From Bradyrhizobium symbiodeficiens (GTDB taxonomy: Bacteria; Pseudomonadota; Alphaproteobacteria; Rhizobiales; Xanthobacteraceae), in NCBI RefSeq assembly GCF_002266465.3, contig NZ_CP029427.2, forward strand, positions 6,450,501 through 6,514,500: a stretch of 64,000 nt of DNA, given 5' to 3'. Within the stretch, counting starts at the first letter, position 1. Each line of letters begins with the position of its first letter. The notes beneath the pieces were generated by a model. That model worked only from the letters and a program-made list of their open reading frames with translations, ran no database searches and was not told the origin of the DNA. A program made the position numbers and the translations under genes. Of the stretch, positions 53,829 to 61,599 are shown in pieces.

Positions 53829-55514
53829 ATGGAGCGCATCTGGCTCAAGCAATATCCGCCCGGCGTGCCCGCCGATATCGAGCCGACCCAATACGCATCG
53901 CTGGTCGACCTTCTTGAAGAGAGCTTCACTAAGTTCGCCGACCGCAAGGCGTTCATCTGCATGGACAAGTCCATCAGCTATCGCGACCTCGACCAGATGT
54001 CGGTCGCGCTCGCTGCCTATTTGCAGGGCCGCGGACTGCAGCGCGGCGCACGCGTCGCCATCATGATGCCGAACGTGCTGCAATACCCGGTCGCGACCGC
54101 GGCCGTGCTGCGCGCCGGCTTCGCGGTGGTCAACGTCAATCCGCTCTACACCCCGCGCGAGCTCGAGCACCAGCTCAAGGATTCCGGCGCCGAAGCCATC
54201 ATCGTGCTGGAGAATTTCGCCCACACCGTCGAGCAGGTGATCGCCAAGACGCAGGTCAAGCACGTCATCGTCGCGGCCATGGGCGATCTGCTCGGCTTCA
54301 AGGGCGTGATCGTCAATCTCGTCGTCCGCCGCGTCAAGAAGATGGTACCGGCCTGGTCGTTGCCCGGCTCGGTCTCCTTCAACGACGCGCTCTCGGCCGG
54401 CCGCGGCATGACGTTCAACAAGCCGAAACTCTCGCCGGGCGACGTCGCCTTCCTGCAATATACCGGCGGCACCACCGGGGTCTCCAAGGGCGCCACGCTC
54501 CTCCACCGCAACATCGTCGCCAACGTCCTGCAGAACGACGCCTGGCTCCAGCCGGCGCTCGCCGCGCCGCCGCATGTGGACCAGCTCATGATCGTCTGCG
54601 CGCTGCCGCTTTATCACATCTTCGCGCTGACGGCCTGCTACCTGCTCGCGGTGCGCGCCGGCGGCTGCAATCTCCTGATCCCCAACCCGCGAGATATCCC
54701 CGGCTTCGTCAAGGAGCTGGCGAAATACCAGGTCAACAGCTTCCCGGCCGTGAACACGCTCTATAACGGCCTGATGCACCACCCTGATTTCAAGAAGCTC
54801 GACTTCTCCAAGCTGAAGATCTCCAACGGCGGCGGCATGGCGGTGCAGCGCCCCGTCGCCGATCAATGGAAGGCGATCACCAACTGCTTCATCGCCGAGG
54901 GTTACGGTCTGTCGGAGACTTCGCCGACGCTGACCTGTAATCCGGCAACGGCAACCGAGTTCACGGGGACGATCGGCATTCCCGTGCCCTCGACCTACAT
55001 CTCGATCCGCGACGACGATGGCAACGAAGTCCCGCTCGGCCAGGCCGGCGAGATCTGCGCCAAGGGCCCGCAAGTGATGTCGGGCTACTGGAACAGGCCC
55101 GAGGATACCGCCAAGGTGATGACCGCGGACGGCTATTTCCGCACCGGCGACATCGGCATCATGGACGAGAAGGGCTACACCAAGATCGTCGACCGGAAGA
55201 AGGACATGATCCTGGTCTCCGGCTTCAACGTCTATCCCAACGAGGTCGAGGAAGTGATCGCGAGCCATCCGGGCGTGCTCGAATGCGCCGTGATCGGCAT
55301 CCCTGATTCGAAGTCGGGCGAAGCGGTGAAGGCCTTCATCGTCAAGAAGGACCCGAACCTCACCCCGGAAGCCGTGATCAAGTTCTGCCAGGAGCAGCTC
55401 ACCGGCTACAAGGTGCCCAAGCACATCGAATTCCGCAGCGACCTGCCCAAGACCAATGTCGGCAAGATCCTGCGACGCGAACTGCGCGACGAGAAGAAGG
55501 CGCAGGCAGCGTAA
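53829..55514 (+). CDS. fadD: Long-chain fatty acid-CoA ligase
   Basis: A 561-residue ANL-superfamily enzyme that activates long-chain fatty acids for beta-oxidation. The length and pattern fit FadD: N-terminal MERIWLKQYPPGVPADI, phosphate loop QYTGGTTGVSKGA (about residue 214), EGYGLSETSPTLTCNP, and the hinge FRTGDIGIMDEKGYTKIVDRKKDMI with GKILRRELRDE at the end. GAGGGGAG precedes the ATG. It acts on the inner face of the membrane and stands before a DUF924 gene on the same strand. Confidence 0.93.
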   Translation: MERIWLKQYPPGVPADIEPTQYASLVDLLEESFTKFADRKAFICMDKSISYRDLDQMSVALAAYLQGRGLQRGARVAIMMPNVLQYPVATAAVLRAGFAVVNVNPLYTPRELEHQLKDSGAEAIIVLENFAHTVEQVIAKTQVKHVIVAAMGDLLGFKGVIVNLVVRRVKKMVPAWSLPGSVSFNDALSAGRGMTFNKPKLSPGDVAFLQYTGGTTGVSKGATLLHRNIVANVLQNDAWLQPALAAPPHVDQLMIVCALPLYHIFALTACYLLAVRAGGCNLLIPNPRDIPGFVKELAKYQVNSFPAVNTLYNGLMHHPDFKKLDFSKLKISNGGGMAVQRPVADQWKAITNCFIAEGYGLSETSPTLTCNPATATEFTGTIGIPVPSTYISIRDDDGNEVPLGQAGEICAKGPQVMSGYWNRPEDTAKVMTADGYFRTGDIGIMDEKGYTKIVDRKKDMILVSGFNVYPNEVEEVIASHPGVLECAVIGIPDSKSGEAVKAFIVKKDPNLTPEAVIKFCQEQLTGYKVPKHIEFRSDLPKTNVGKILRRELRDEKKAQAA

Positions 55515-55530
55515 GGCCCGCCTTCCACTG

Positions 55531-56085
55531 ATGACTGACGTCGGGGACATCACGCCGGCCGACATTCTCGCCTTTTGGCGCGAGGCCGGCCGCGAGCGCT
55601 GGTACAAGCGCGATGACGCTTTCGACGCGGAGGTCAGGCGCCGCTTTTGCGCGCTATGGCAGAGGGCGGCTGCGGGCGAGCTGGGGTTATGGGAGACCAG
55701 CGACGAGGGCGCACTCGCGCTCGTCATCGTGCTCGACCAGTTTCCCCGCAACATGTTTCGCGGCGATCCCATGACGTTCTCCAGCGACGCGCCGGCCCGC
55801 GATGTTGCCCGCCGCGCCATCGATCGGGCAGTGGATCGCAGGATCGATCCGGCCCTGCTCGAATTCCTCTACATGCCTTTCATGCATTCGGAGCACCTGC
55901 CGGACCAGGAGCACTGCATCGCGCTGTTTCAAGACGCCGACAACGCCGAGAACCTGAAATACGCCCAGGAGCACGCCGACATCATCCGCCGTTTCGGTCG
56001 TTTCCCGCACCGTAACCGCATGCTCGGGCGCCCGACCACCGACGAGGAGCAGGCCTTCCTCGACAATGGCAGCTTTTCCGGCTGA
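55531..56085 (+). CDS. DUF924-family protein
   Basis: A 184-residue soluble helical protein of the DUF924 family. The ATG at 55531 is chosen. Hallmarks are ILAFWREAGRERWYKRDDAFDAEVRRRF at the start, LVIVLDQFPRNMFRG in the middle and YMPFMHSEHLPDQE with the GRFPHRNRMLGR stretch near the end. Its role is unknown; the helical layout resembles TPR-like folds. It starts 16 bases after fadD and is probably co-transcribed with it. Confidence 0.9.
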   Translation: MTDVGDITPADILAFWREAGRERWYKRDDAFDAEVRRRFCALWQRAAAGELGLWETSDEGALALVIVLDQFPRNMFRGDPMTFSSDAPARDVARRAIDRAVDRRIDPALLEFLYMPFMHSEHLPDQEHCIALFQDADNAENLKYAQEHADIIRRFGRFPHRNRMLGRPTTDEEQAFLDNGSFSG

Positions 56086-56191
56086 GTCATCCCGGTAAAA
56101 GGCGACGGCGATGCCGCTTTGCCCGCCGGCAATATTGTGCAGGCCCGCCGCACGGTCTAAAAAGCGGGATCGATATTCAGGGAGACTGACG

Positions 56192-56677
56192 ATGGCGATC
56201 CAGACTGGCGACAAGCTGCCCGAGGCGAAATTCCGCGTGATGACGGCGGAAGGCCCGCAGGTGAAGACCACCGACGAGATCTTCAAGGGCAAGAAGGTGG
56301 CGCTGTTCGCGGTGCCCGGCGCCTACACCGGCACCTGCCACAAGATGCATCTGCCGAGCATCTTCCTCAACGCCTACGCCCTGAAGGACAAGGGCGTCGA
56401 CAGCATCGCCATCGTGTCCGTCAACGACGCCTTCGTCATGAACGCCTGGAAGCGCGACACCGACCAGCGCGACGAGGCCATCTTCCTCGCCGACGGCAAT
56501 GCCGATTTCACCAAGGCGATCGGGATGGAGCTCGACGCCTCCGCCAACGGCCTCGGCATCCGCTCCAAGCGCTATTCGATGCTGGTCGAGGACGGCGTGG
56601 TCAAGAAGCTGAACCTCGAGGCGATGCCCGGCAAGGTCGAGGTCTCCGGCGGCGATACGCTGCTCGGGCAGCTCTGA
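56192..56677 (+). CDS. Prx5-type peroxiredoxin (glutaredoxin/thioredoxin-dependent)
   Basis: A 161-residue enzyme of the Prx5 group that reduces hydrogen and alkyl peroxides. The peroxidatic cysteine lies in PGAYTGTCHKMHLPS (C50 region). This differs slightly from the usual PGAFTPTCS, with Gly in place of Pro. I see no second conserved cysteine, so it should work as a 1-Cys enzyme with glutaredoxin or thioredoxin. AGGGAG precedes the ATG at 56192. It stands alone between the DUF924 gene and a palindromic repeat. Confidence 0.92.
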   Translation: MAIQTGDKLPEAKFRVMTAEGPQVKTTDEIFKGKKVALFAVPGAYTGTCHKMHLPSIFLNAYALKDKGVDSIAIVSVNDAFVMNAWKRDTDQRDEAIFLADGNADFTKAIGMELDASANGLGIRSKRYSMLVEDGVVKKLNLEAMPGKVEVSGGDTLLGQL

Positions 56678-56707
56678 GCTTTAGACCCAGCCCTTTCCAA
56701 AAAACGA

Positions 56708-56792
56708 CGTCATGCCCGGCTTGTCCCGGGCATCCACGTTCTTGGTCACGCGCGATGAGACGTGGATGGCCGGGTCGAGCCCGGGCATGACG
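56708..56792. repeat. Palindromic intergenic repeat, family E (CGTCATGCCCGG)
   Basis: CGTCATGCCCGG at 56708-56719 is mirrored by CCGGGCATGACG at 56781-56792, with an inner GGCATCCACG / CGTGGATGGCC pair. It lies between the converging peroxiredoxin and rnhA genes and may end both transcripts. Confidence 0.85.
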
Positions 56793-56809
56793 CGTGGAGA
56801 GAGCGAGCG

Positions 56810-57274
56810 CTACTCCGCCAGCCTCTGCTGCAACCTAGCCTTCACGATCCCGTCCCGTGCCAGCTGATCGGCGCGTTCGTTCTCGGGATGGCCGGCGTGG
56901 CCCTTGACCCAGTGCCAGCGGATCTCGTGCTGCTTCAGCGCGGCGTCCAGGCGCTGCCATAGCTCGACATTCTTGACCGGCTTCTTGTCGGCGGTGCGCC
57001 AGCCGTTGCGCTTCCAGCCGTGGATCCAGCCGGTGATGCCCTGCCGGACATATTGGCTGTCGGTGTAGAGGTCGACGGTGCACGGCTTCTTCAGCGCTTC
57101 GAGGGCGGAGATCGCCGCCATCAGCTCCATCTGGTTGTTGGTGGTGTGGCGCTCGCCGCCGTTCAGCTCTTTTTCCTTGTCGCCGAACTTGAGGATCGCG
57201 CCCCAGCCGCCCGGCCCGGGATTTCCCGAGCAGGCGCCGTCGGTATAGATCGTGACATTGGGAAGCTCGCTCAC
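56810..57274 (-). CDS. rnhA: Ribonuclease HI
   Basis: A 154-residue enzyme that cuts RNA in RNA-DNA hybrids. All catalytic residues are present: D12 (YTDGACSGNPG), E50 (NNQMELMAAI), D72 (YTDSQYV) and D136 (NERADQLA), with H126 in the KGHAGHPEN loop. The start is a GTG at 57274 that overlaps the thrB stop as GTGA, so the two are coupled. It is the last gene of the ispH-thrB-rnhA cluster, an arrangement common in Rhizobiales. Confidence 0.95.
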   Translation of the reverse strand: MSELPNVTIYTDGACSGNPGPGGWGAILKFGDKEKELNGGERHTTNNQMELMAAISALEALKKPCTVDLYTDSQYVRQGITGWIHGWKRNGWRTADKKPVKNVELWQRLDAALKQHEIRWHWVKGHAGHPENERADQLARDGIVKARLQQRLAE

Positions 57275-58254
57275 GCCACTAGCCCCGACGGCATCAGCCC
57301 ATAATCGCGTACGCTCGTCACGCTCTGGTGGAAGCGCAGCTTGCGGACATATTCCAGCGGATCCTTCGGCTTGACCAGCGCGCCTTCGGGCACGTTGAGC
57401 CAGTCGACCAGCCGCGTCAGCAGGAAACGGATCGCAGCACCGCGCGCCAGCAACGGCAGCGCGGCCTCTTCGGCGTCCGAGAGCTTTCGCACGCGGCCAT
57501 AAGCGTTGAGGAAGGCGCGCGCCTTGGTGACGTTGAAGGAATGATCTGGCTCGAAGCACCAGGCGTTGAGGCAGATCGCGACGTCATAGGCCAGCATGTC
57601 GTTGCAGGCGAAGGTGAAGTCGATGATCCCCGAGAGCTGGTCGCCGAGGAAGAAGACATTGTCGTTGAAGAGGTCCGCGTGGATCACGCCCTCCGGCAGA
57701 TTGCCCGGCCAGATCCCGCTCGAGAGATAGTCGAGCTCGGCGGCGAGAAACGCGCGCAGGCCCGGCTGCACCTCGTCGGCACGGTTTGACGCCGCATCGA
57801 ACAGCGGCCGCCAGCCCGGGACCGACAGCGCATTGGCGCGCCTGATCGCAAAATTCGCGCCGGCCAGATGCATTCGGGCCAGCCCTTCGCCGACGCCGGC
57901 ACAATGGGCCGCAGTCGGCTTACGCGGCCAGACGCCTTCGAGAAAGGTAATGATCACAGCCGGCCGGCCCGACAATTCGCGCAGCGCCTCGCCGTCGTTC
58001 GCCTTGACCGGCAGCGGACAATTGACGCCGTGCTCGGCGAGGTGCGTCATCAGCGCGAGGAAGAACGGCAGATCGTTCTTCGCCACGCGCTTCTCATAGA
58101 GCGTGAGGATGAACGACCCCTTGGTCGTATGCAGCAGGAAGTTGGAATTTTCGACGCCCTCGGCGATGCCCTTGTAGGAGAGCAACTCGCCGAGGTCGTA
58201 GTGCTTCAGGAAATCCGCAAGTTCGTCGGCGGCAACGTCGGTGTAGACCGCCAT
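57271..58254 (-). CDS. thrB: Homoserine kinase
   Basis: A 327-residue kinase of the aminoglycoside-phosphotransferase fold that phosphorylates homoserine in threonine synthesis. Motifs: GIAEGVENSNFLLHTTKGSFILTLYE at the N-terminus for ATP binding, GVIHADLFNDNVFF (catalytic Asp in HxDxxxxN) and GIIDFTFACNDMLAYDVAI (Mg-binding Asp). This is the APH-type ThrB used by alphaproteobacteria, unlike the GHMP-kinase ThrB of E. coli. It lies 6 bases after ispH and overlaps rnhA. Confidence 0.94.
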   Translation of the reverse strand: MAVYTDVAADELADFLKHYDLGELLSYKGIAEGVENSNFLLHTTKGSFILTLYEKRVAKNDLPFFLALMTHLAEHGVNCPLPVKANDGEALRELSGRPAVIITFLEGVWPRKPTAAHCAGVGEGLARMHLAGANFAIRRANALSVPGWRPLFDAASNRADEVQPGLRAFLAAELDYLSSGIWPGNLPEGVIHADLFNDNVFFLGDQLSGIIDFTFACNDMLAYDVAICLNAWCFEPDHSFNVTKARAFLNAYGRVRKLSDAEEAALPLLARGAAIRFLLTRLVDWLNVPEGALVKPKDPLEYVRKLRFHQSVTSVRDYGLMPSGLVA

Positions 58255-58260
58255 AAAGGT

Positions 58261-59229
58261 CTACTCGGCGGCAGCTTCGGGGCGCACCTGGCGCGGCAGC
58301 GGGAAGAACTCGTTCTCTTCCGCGGCCGAGACCGTCTCCACATGCAGCGTAAAGCGCTCGGCGAACGCGTCCATGATCTCCTCGACGATCACCTCCGGCG
58401 CCGAGGCGCCCGCGGTGATGCCGAGGCTGGTGATGTTTTCGAACCGCTTCCAGTCGAGGTCAGCGGCGCGCTGCGCCAGCACCGCGATCGGACAGCCCTC
58501 ACGCTCGGCGACTTCGCGCAGGCGCTGCGAGTTCGACGAATTGGGGGCACCGACGACGATGAGCGCGTCCACTACCGGCGCCACCTTCTTCACCGCGAGT
58601 TGGCGGTTGGTGGTGGCGTAGCAGATGTCTTCCTTGTGCGGCCCGTTGATGTTCGGGAAGCGCTCCTTGAGCAGGGCCACGATCTCCGCGGTGTCGTCGA
58701 TCGACAGCGTGGTCTGGGTCACGAAGGCGAGGTTGTTGGGGTCCTTCGGGGAAATGGTCTTGGCGTCCTCGGCGGTCTCGATCAGGGTCACGGCGCCGGC
58801 CGGAAGCTGGCCGAGCGTGCCGACGACCTCGGGGTGATGGGAGTGGCCGATCAGGAATATCTCGCGGCCACGCTTGAAGTGGATCGCGGCCTCGCGGTGC
58901 ACCTTGGTCACCAGCGGGCAGGTCGCATCCAGCGAGAACAGATTGCGGGACTGGGCGTCGGCCGGAACCGACTTCGGCACGCCGTGGGCCGAGAACACCA
59001 CCGGCGCGGAGGTGTTTTCCGGGATTTCGGCGAGCTCCTCGACGAAGATCGCGCCCTTCTTCTTCAACCCGTCGACGACATACTTGTTGTGCACAATCTC
59101 ATGGCGAACGTAGACGGGCGCGCCGTACTTATCGAGCGCCCGTTCGACGGTGTCGATCGCCCGGACTACCCCGGCGCAGAAGCCGCGGGGAGAACAAAGC
59201 ACGATCTTGAGGTCTGGTTTGGCTGACAT
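58261..59229 (-). CDS. ispH: 4-hydroxy-3-methylbut-2-enyl diphosphate reductase
   Basis: A 322-residue iron-sulfur enzyme that makes IPP and DMAPP in the last step of the MEP pathway. The three cluster-binding cysteines are C18 (PRGFCAGV), C104 (DATCPLV) and C203 (ICYATTNRQ); the substrate-binding histidines lie in VRHEIVHNKYV and FLIGHSHHPEV. The ATG at 59229 (MSAKPDLKIVLC) is preferred to one at 59253. It leads the ispH-thrB-rnhA operon. Confidence 0.96.
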   Translation of the reverse strand: MSAKPDLKIVLCSPRGFCAGVVRAIDTVERALDKYGAPVYVRHEIVHNKYVVDGLKKKGAIFVEELAEIPENTSAPVVFSAHGVPKSVPADAQSRNLFSLDATCPLVTKVHREAAIHFKRGREIFLIGHSHHPEVVGTLGQLPAGAVTLIETAEDAKTISPKDPNNLAFVTQTTLSIDDTAEIVALLKERFPNINGPHKEDICYATTNRQLAVKKVAPVVDALIVVGAPNSSNSQRLREVAEREGCPIAVLAQRAADLDWKRFENITSLGITAGASAPEVIVEEIMDAFAERFTLHVETVSAAEENEFFPLPRQVRPEAAAE

Positions 59230-59472
59230 TGAGCGATCTCGGGACCGAATCACCTCGCCAAATGGGCGGGAAGCGGTCGATGGATTGAATAGGGCTTAGG
59301 TACGGGCTTACAGGGAATTGGGCCCCCTTTCGGGCGCTGTCAAGGCACTATCTATAGCAGAACCATTGCGTGGCTACCCCCTCCGGGCTTATATAGCCCG
59401 AATTCCCAGTCATCGCTGATGACCACCGGCTTCGCCTCCAGAGGGGTGGGCGAAGCACAAAGGAGATTTGCC

Positions 59473-60168
59473 ATGAGCAACGCACCTCTGATGCCCAAGG
59501 CGACCGCCGTCTGGCTGCTCGACAACACCGCGCTGACCTTTGACCAGGTCGCCGATTTCACCAAGATGCATCCCCTCGAGGTGCGCGCGATCGCCGACGG
59601 CGATGCTGCCCAGGGCATCAAGGGCATGGATCCCCTCTCCAACGGCCAGCTGACCCGCGAGGAGATCGAGAAGGGCGAGAAGAATCCGGATTATCGGCTT
59701 CGCCTGCAGGAGAGCAAGGTGGTGCTGCCGCCCCAGCCCAAGCGCAAGGGCCCGCGCTACACCCCGGTCTCGCGCCGCCATGAGCGACCGAGCGCCATCC
59801 TCTGGCTGCTGCGCAACCATGCCGAGCTCAAGGACGCCCAGATCATGCGCCTGGTCGGCACCACCAAGAGCACCATCGCGAGCGTGCGGGACCGGACCCA
59901 CTGGAACACCTCCCAGCTGACCCCGATCGACCCCGTTACCCTTGGTCTCTGCTCGCAGATCGAGCTCGATTTCGAGGTGGCGCGCGCCGCCAAGGAGAAG
60001 CCGATCGACACAGCCTATGGCGGCGCCACCCTGCTGCCGGCGTCCGAGACCACCAAAAAGGACGAGTTCGAGCCGGCCGAGCGATCGAGCGACGACCTCA
60101 ACCTCGACGCCGTGTTCGCCAAGCTGAAGACGCTCGGCGGCAAGAAGCAGGAAGACGAGGAGCAGTAA
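59473..60168 (+). CDS. DUF1013 family protein (TrcR-like cell-cycle transcriptional regulator)
   Basis: A 231-residue cytoplasmic protein of the DUF1013 family, found throughout Alphaproteobacteria and now often named TrcR, a regulator tied to RNA polymerase and the cell cycle. It has two helix-rich parts: TAVWLLDNTALTFDQVADFTKMHPLEV near the N-terminus and AILWLLRNHAELKDAQIMRLVGTTKSTIASVRDRTHW, which looks like a helix-turn-helix. The tail is acidic (KKQEDEEQ). A textbook AAAGGAG site lies before the ATG at 59473, and a perfect terminator follows. Confidence 0.88.
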   Translation: MSNAPLMPKATAVWLLDNTALTFDQVADFTKMHPLEVRAIADGDAAQGIKGMDPLSNGQLTREEIEKGEKNPDYRLRLQESKVVLPPQPKRKGPRYTPVSRRHERPSAILWLLRNHAELKDAQIMRLVGTTKSTIASVRDRTHWNTSQLTPIDPVTLGLCSQIELDFEVARAAKEKPIDTAYGGATLLPASETTKKDEFEPAERSSDDLNLDAVFAKLKTLGGKKQEDEEQ

Positions 60169-60203
60169 GCTCCGCTCGTCGTTCGCGATCGAACACAATT
60201 TGA

Positions 60204-60235
60204 AACGCGGCGGGTAAACCCGCCGCGTTCTGTCT
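60204..60235 (+). terminator. Rho-independent terminator after the DUF1013 gene
   Basis: AACGCGGCGGG (60204-60214) pairs perfectly with CCCGCCGCGTT (60219-60229) around a TAAA loop, followed by CTGTCTT. It lies 36 bases past the stop of the DUF1013 gene and faces the converging ompW gene. Confidence 0.9.
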
Positions 60236-60279
60236 TGTGGCCTTGGCCTGGTCGGGACGCCGCGCCTCCCGCTTCAGCC

Positions 60280-61026
60280 TCAGAACTTGTACGTCACGCC
60301 CGCGCCGACCAGCCACGGATCAATATGCGCGGTGCCGGTGACCGGCAGGCCGGAGACGGTGGCGCTGTAATCCGGACGCAACCAGAGCTTCTTGACGTCG
60401 ACGTTGAGACCCCAATGCCGGTCGATCATGTAGTCGAAGCCGAACTGCACGGCGCCGCCCCAGGCGTTGCTGACATGCAAATTGGTGGTGGTGGCGACGA
60501 TCGCGGGCGGACCGACGATTGCGGCAGGCGTATTGGCCGCGGAATTGTTGAAGAACACGGTGTAGTTCACGCCGGCGCCGACATACGGCTTGAACGCGCC
60601 GAACTGGTCGAAGTGATATTGCAGCGTCAGCGTCGGCGGCAGCAGAGTGGTCTTGCCGATCGGCAGGTTCGCGAGCGAGCCGGTGCCGCTGATCGAGTGC
60701 CGGGTCACGCCGAGGATCAGTTCAGCCGCGATGTTCTTGGTGAAGAAGTAGCTGATGTCGAGCTCGGGGACGACCTGGTCGCTGATCGAGAGGCCGGAAT
60801 TCGGCGAGGACAGCGAGGGCACGCCCGCCACGTTGACGGTTGAGCCACCGCCATCCGGCAACACGCCAAGCACGCGCAGACGCACCATCCAGGGATTGAA
60901 CGCCTCCACCGGCGGCGGCGCCTTCTTGTAAACCGGCAGATCGGCAGCTTGCACTGATGCAAAAGTGCCCGCGAGCATCGCGCCGACCGTCGCAAGCCGT
61001 GCCAGGTTTCTTGTCGTTCTCTGCAT
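60280..61026 (-). CDS. ompW: OmpW-family outer membrane protein
   Basis: A 248-residue outer-membrane beta-barrel. The signal peptide (about 1-28, LATVGAMLAGTFASVQA) is followed by the OmpW pattern PWMVRLRVLGVLPDGGGS, SDQVVPELDISYFFTKNIAAELILG, LTLQYHFDQFGAFKPYVGAGVNYTVFF and GFDYMIDRHWGLNVDVKKLWL, ending in the membrane-insertion signature ...VGAGVTYKF. OmpW forms a small hydrophobic channel. The ATG at 61026 is chosen. A perfect FixK/FNR-type palindrome lies 75-92 bases upstream, which suggests induction at low oxygen, as known for OmpW in enterobacteria. Confidence 0.93.
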   Translation of the reverse strand: MQRTTRNLARLATVGAMLAGTFASVQAADLPVYKKAPPPVEAFNPWMVRLRVLGVLPDGGGSTVNVAGVPSLSSPNSGLSISDQVVPELDISYFFTKNIAAELILGVTRHSISGTGSLANLPIGKTTLLPPTLTLQYHFDQFGAFKPYVGAGVNYTVFFNNSAANTPAAIVGPPAIVATTTNLHVSNAWGGAVQFGFDYMIDRHWGLNVDVKKLWLRPDYSATVSGLPVTGTAHIDPWLVGAGVTYKF

Positions 61027-61100
61027 TGTAGTCCCCTTCAGCCATCTTCCGCGCGTCGTTGCGCGATATGATCGTCTGAGCAGAAAGGGGGCGCTGGAGG

Positions 61101-61118
61101 ATTTGATGCCGATCAAAT
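61101..61118 (-). promoter_or_regulatory. FixK/FNR-type box ATTTGAT-N4-ATCAAAT
   Basis: The palindrome ATTTGATGCCGATCAAAT is perfect and contains TTGAT-N4-ATCAA, the consensus for FNR/FixK regulators. Its centre is about 83 bases upstream of the ompW ATG; activation at -41.5 would place the RNA start near 61068. Confidence 0.75.
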
Positions 61119-61207
61119 CGGGCGAAACGCGCCGCGATTTGGCCGCAGCGTTGCAGATCTGTCACGACCAATGTGCGTGAAGATGCCGGATGATACCGCG
61201 TCCGATG

Positions 61208-61477
61208 TCAGGGCCGATCGGGATGGTTCAGCATGTATTCGCCGAGGTCGCGCTGGCGGCGGTCGGCACGGGCGGTGGCGGCGTTGCGCTGGACGTCGCG
61301 GTCCTTGCGGCAGGCCACGTATTCCGGCGAGCCCTGCGCATTGCCCCGGCTCAGGCAGACCGCATCATCATCGTCGCCGCCCACCGCCACCGGCGTCTGG
61401 TAGCGCGCGGAGCAGGCGGAGAGAGCGACGGCGATAGCTAAGGCTGCAAGCAGGCGCGGCACGGCGGCGAATGGCAT
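61208..61477 (-). CDS. Small lipoprotein of unknown function
   Basis: An 89-residue exported protein with a lipobox (ALSAC, Cys at residue 22) after a short hydrophobic signal, so it should be lipid-anchored in the envelope. The mature part has an acidic patch (GGDDDDAV), two further cysteines, and a basic C-terminal half (RKDRDVQRNAATARADRRQRDLGEY). GGGGA precedes the ATG. No family is recognised; similar small lipoproteins are common in Bradyrhizobium. Confidence 0.78.
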   Translation of the reverse strand: MPFAAVPRLLAALAIAVALSACSARYQTPVAVGGDDDDAVCLSRGNAQGSPEYVACRKDRDVQRNAATARADRRQRDLGEYMLNHPDRP

Positions 61478-61555
61478 ACGAGGTCCCCTGTTGGCCGGCC
61501 CTGTTTAGCGCGGAATGAGGAGATTGTAAGTCCCCGGACGTCGTTCCGCGCACGC

Positions 61556-61590
61556 CATCATTCCCCGCGAGGGCGGGAATCCAGTACGAG
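61556..61590. repeat. Half-element of an intergenic palindrome (CATTCCCCGCGAGGGCGGGAATCCAG)
   Basis: A short inverted repeat around ATTCCCCGC / GCGGGAAT lies between the small lipoprotein gene and the end of prpE. It looks like one arm of the TGTCATTCCGGG-type family seen at 45174 and may act as a hairpin after prpE. Confidence 0.5.
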
Positions 61591-61599
61591 CAGCTTCGT

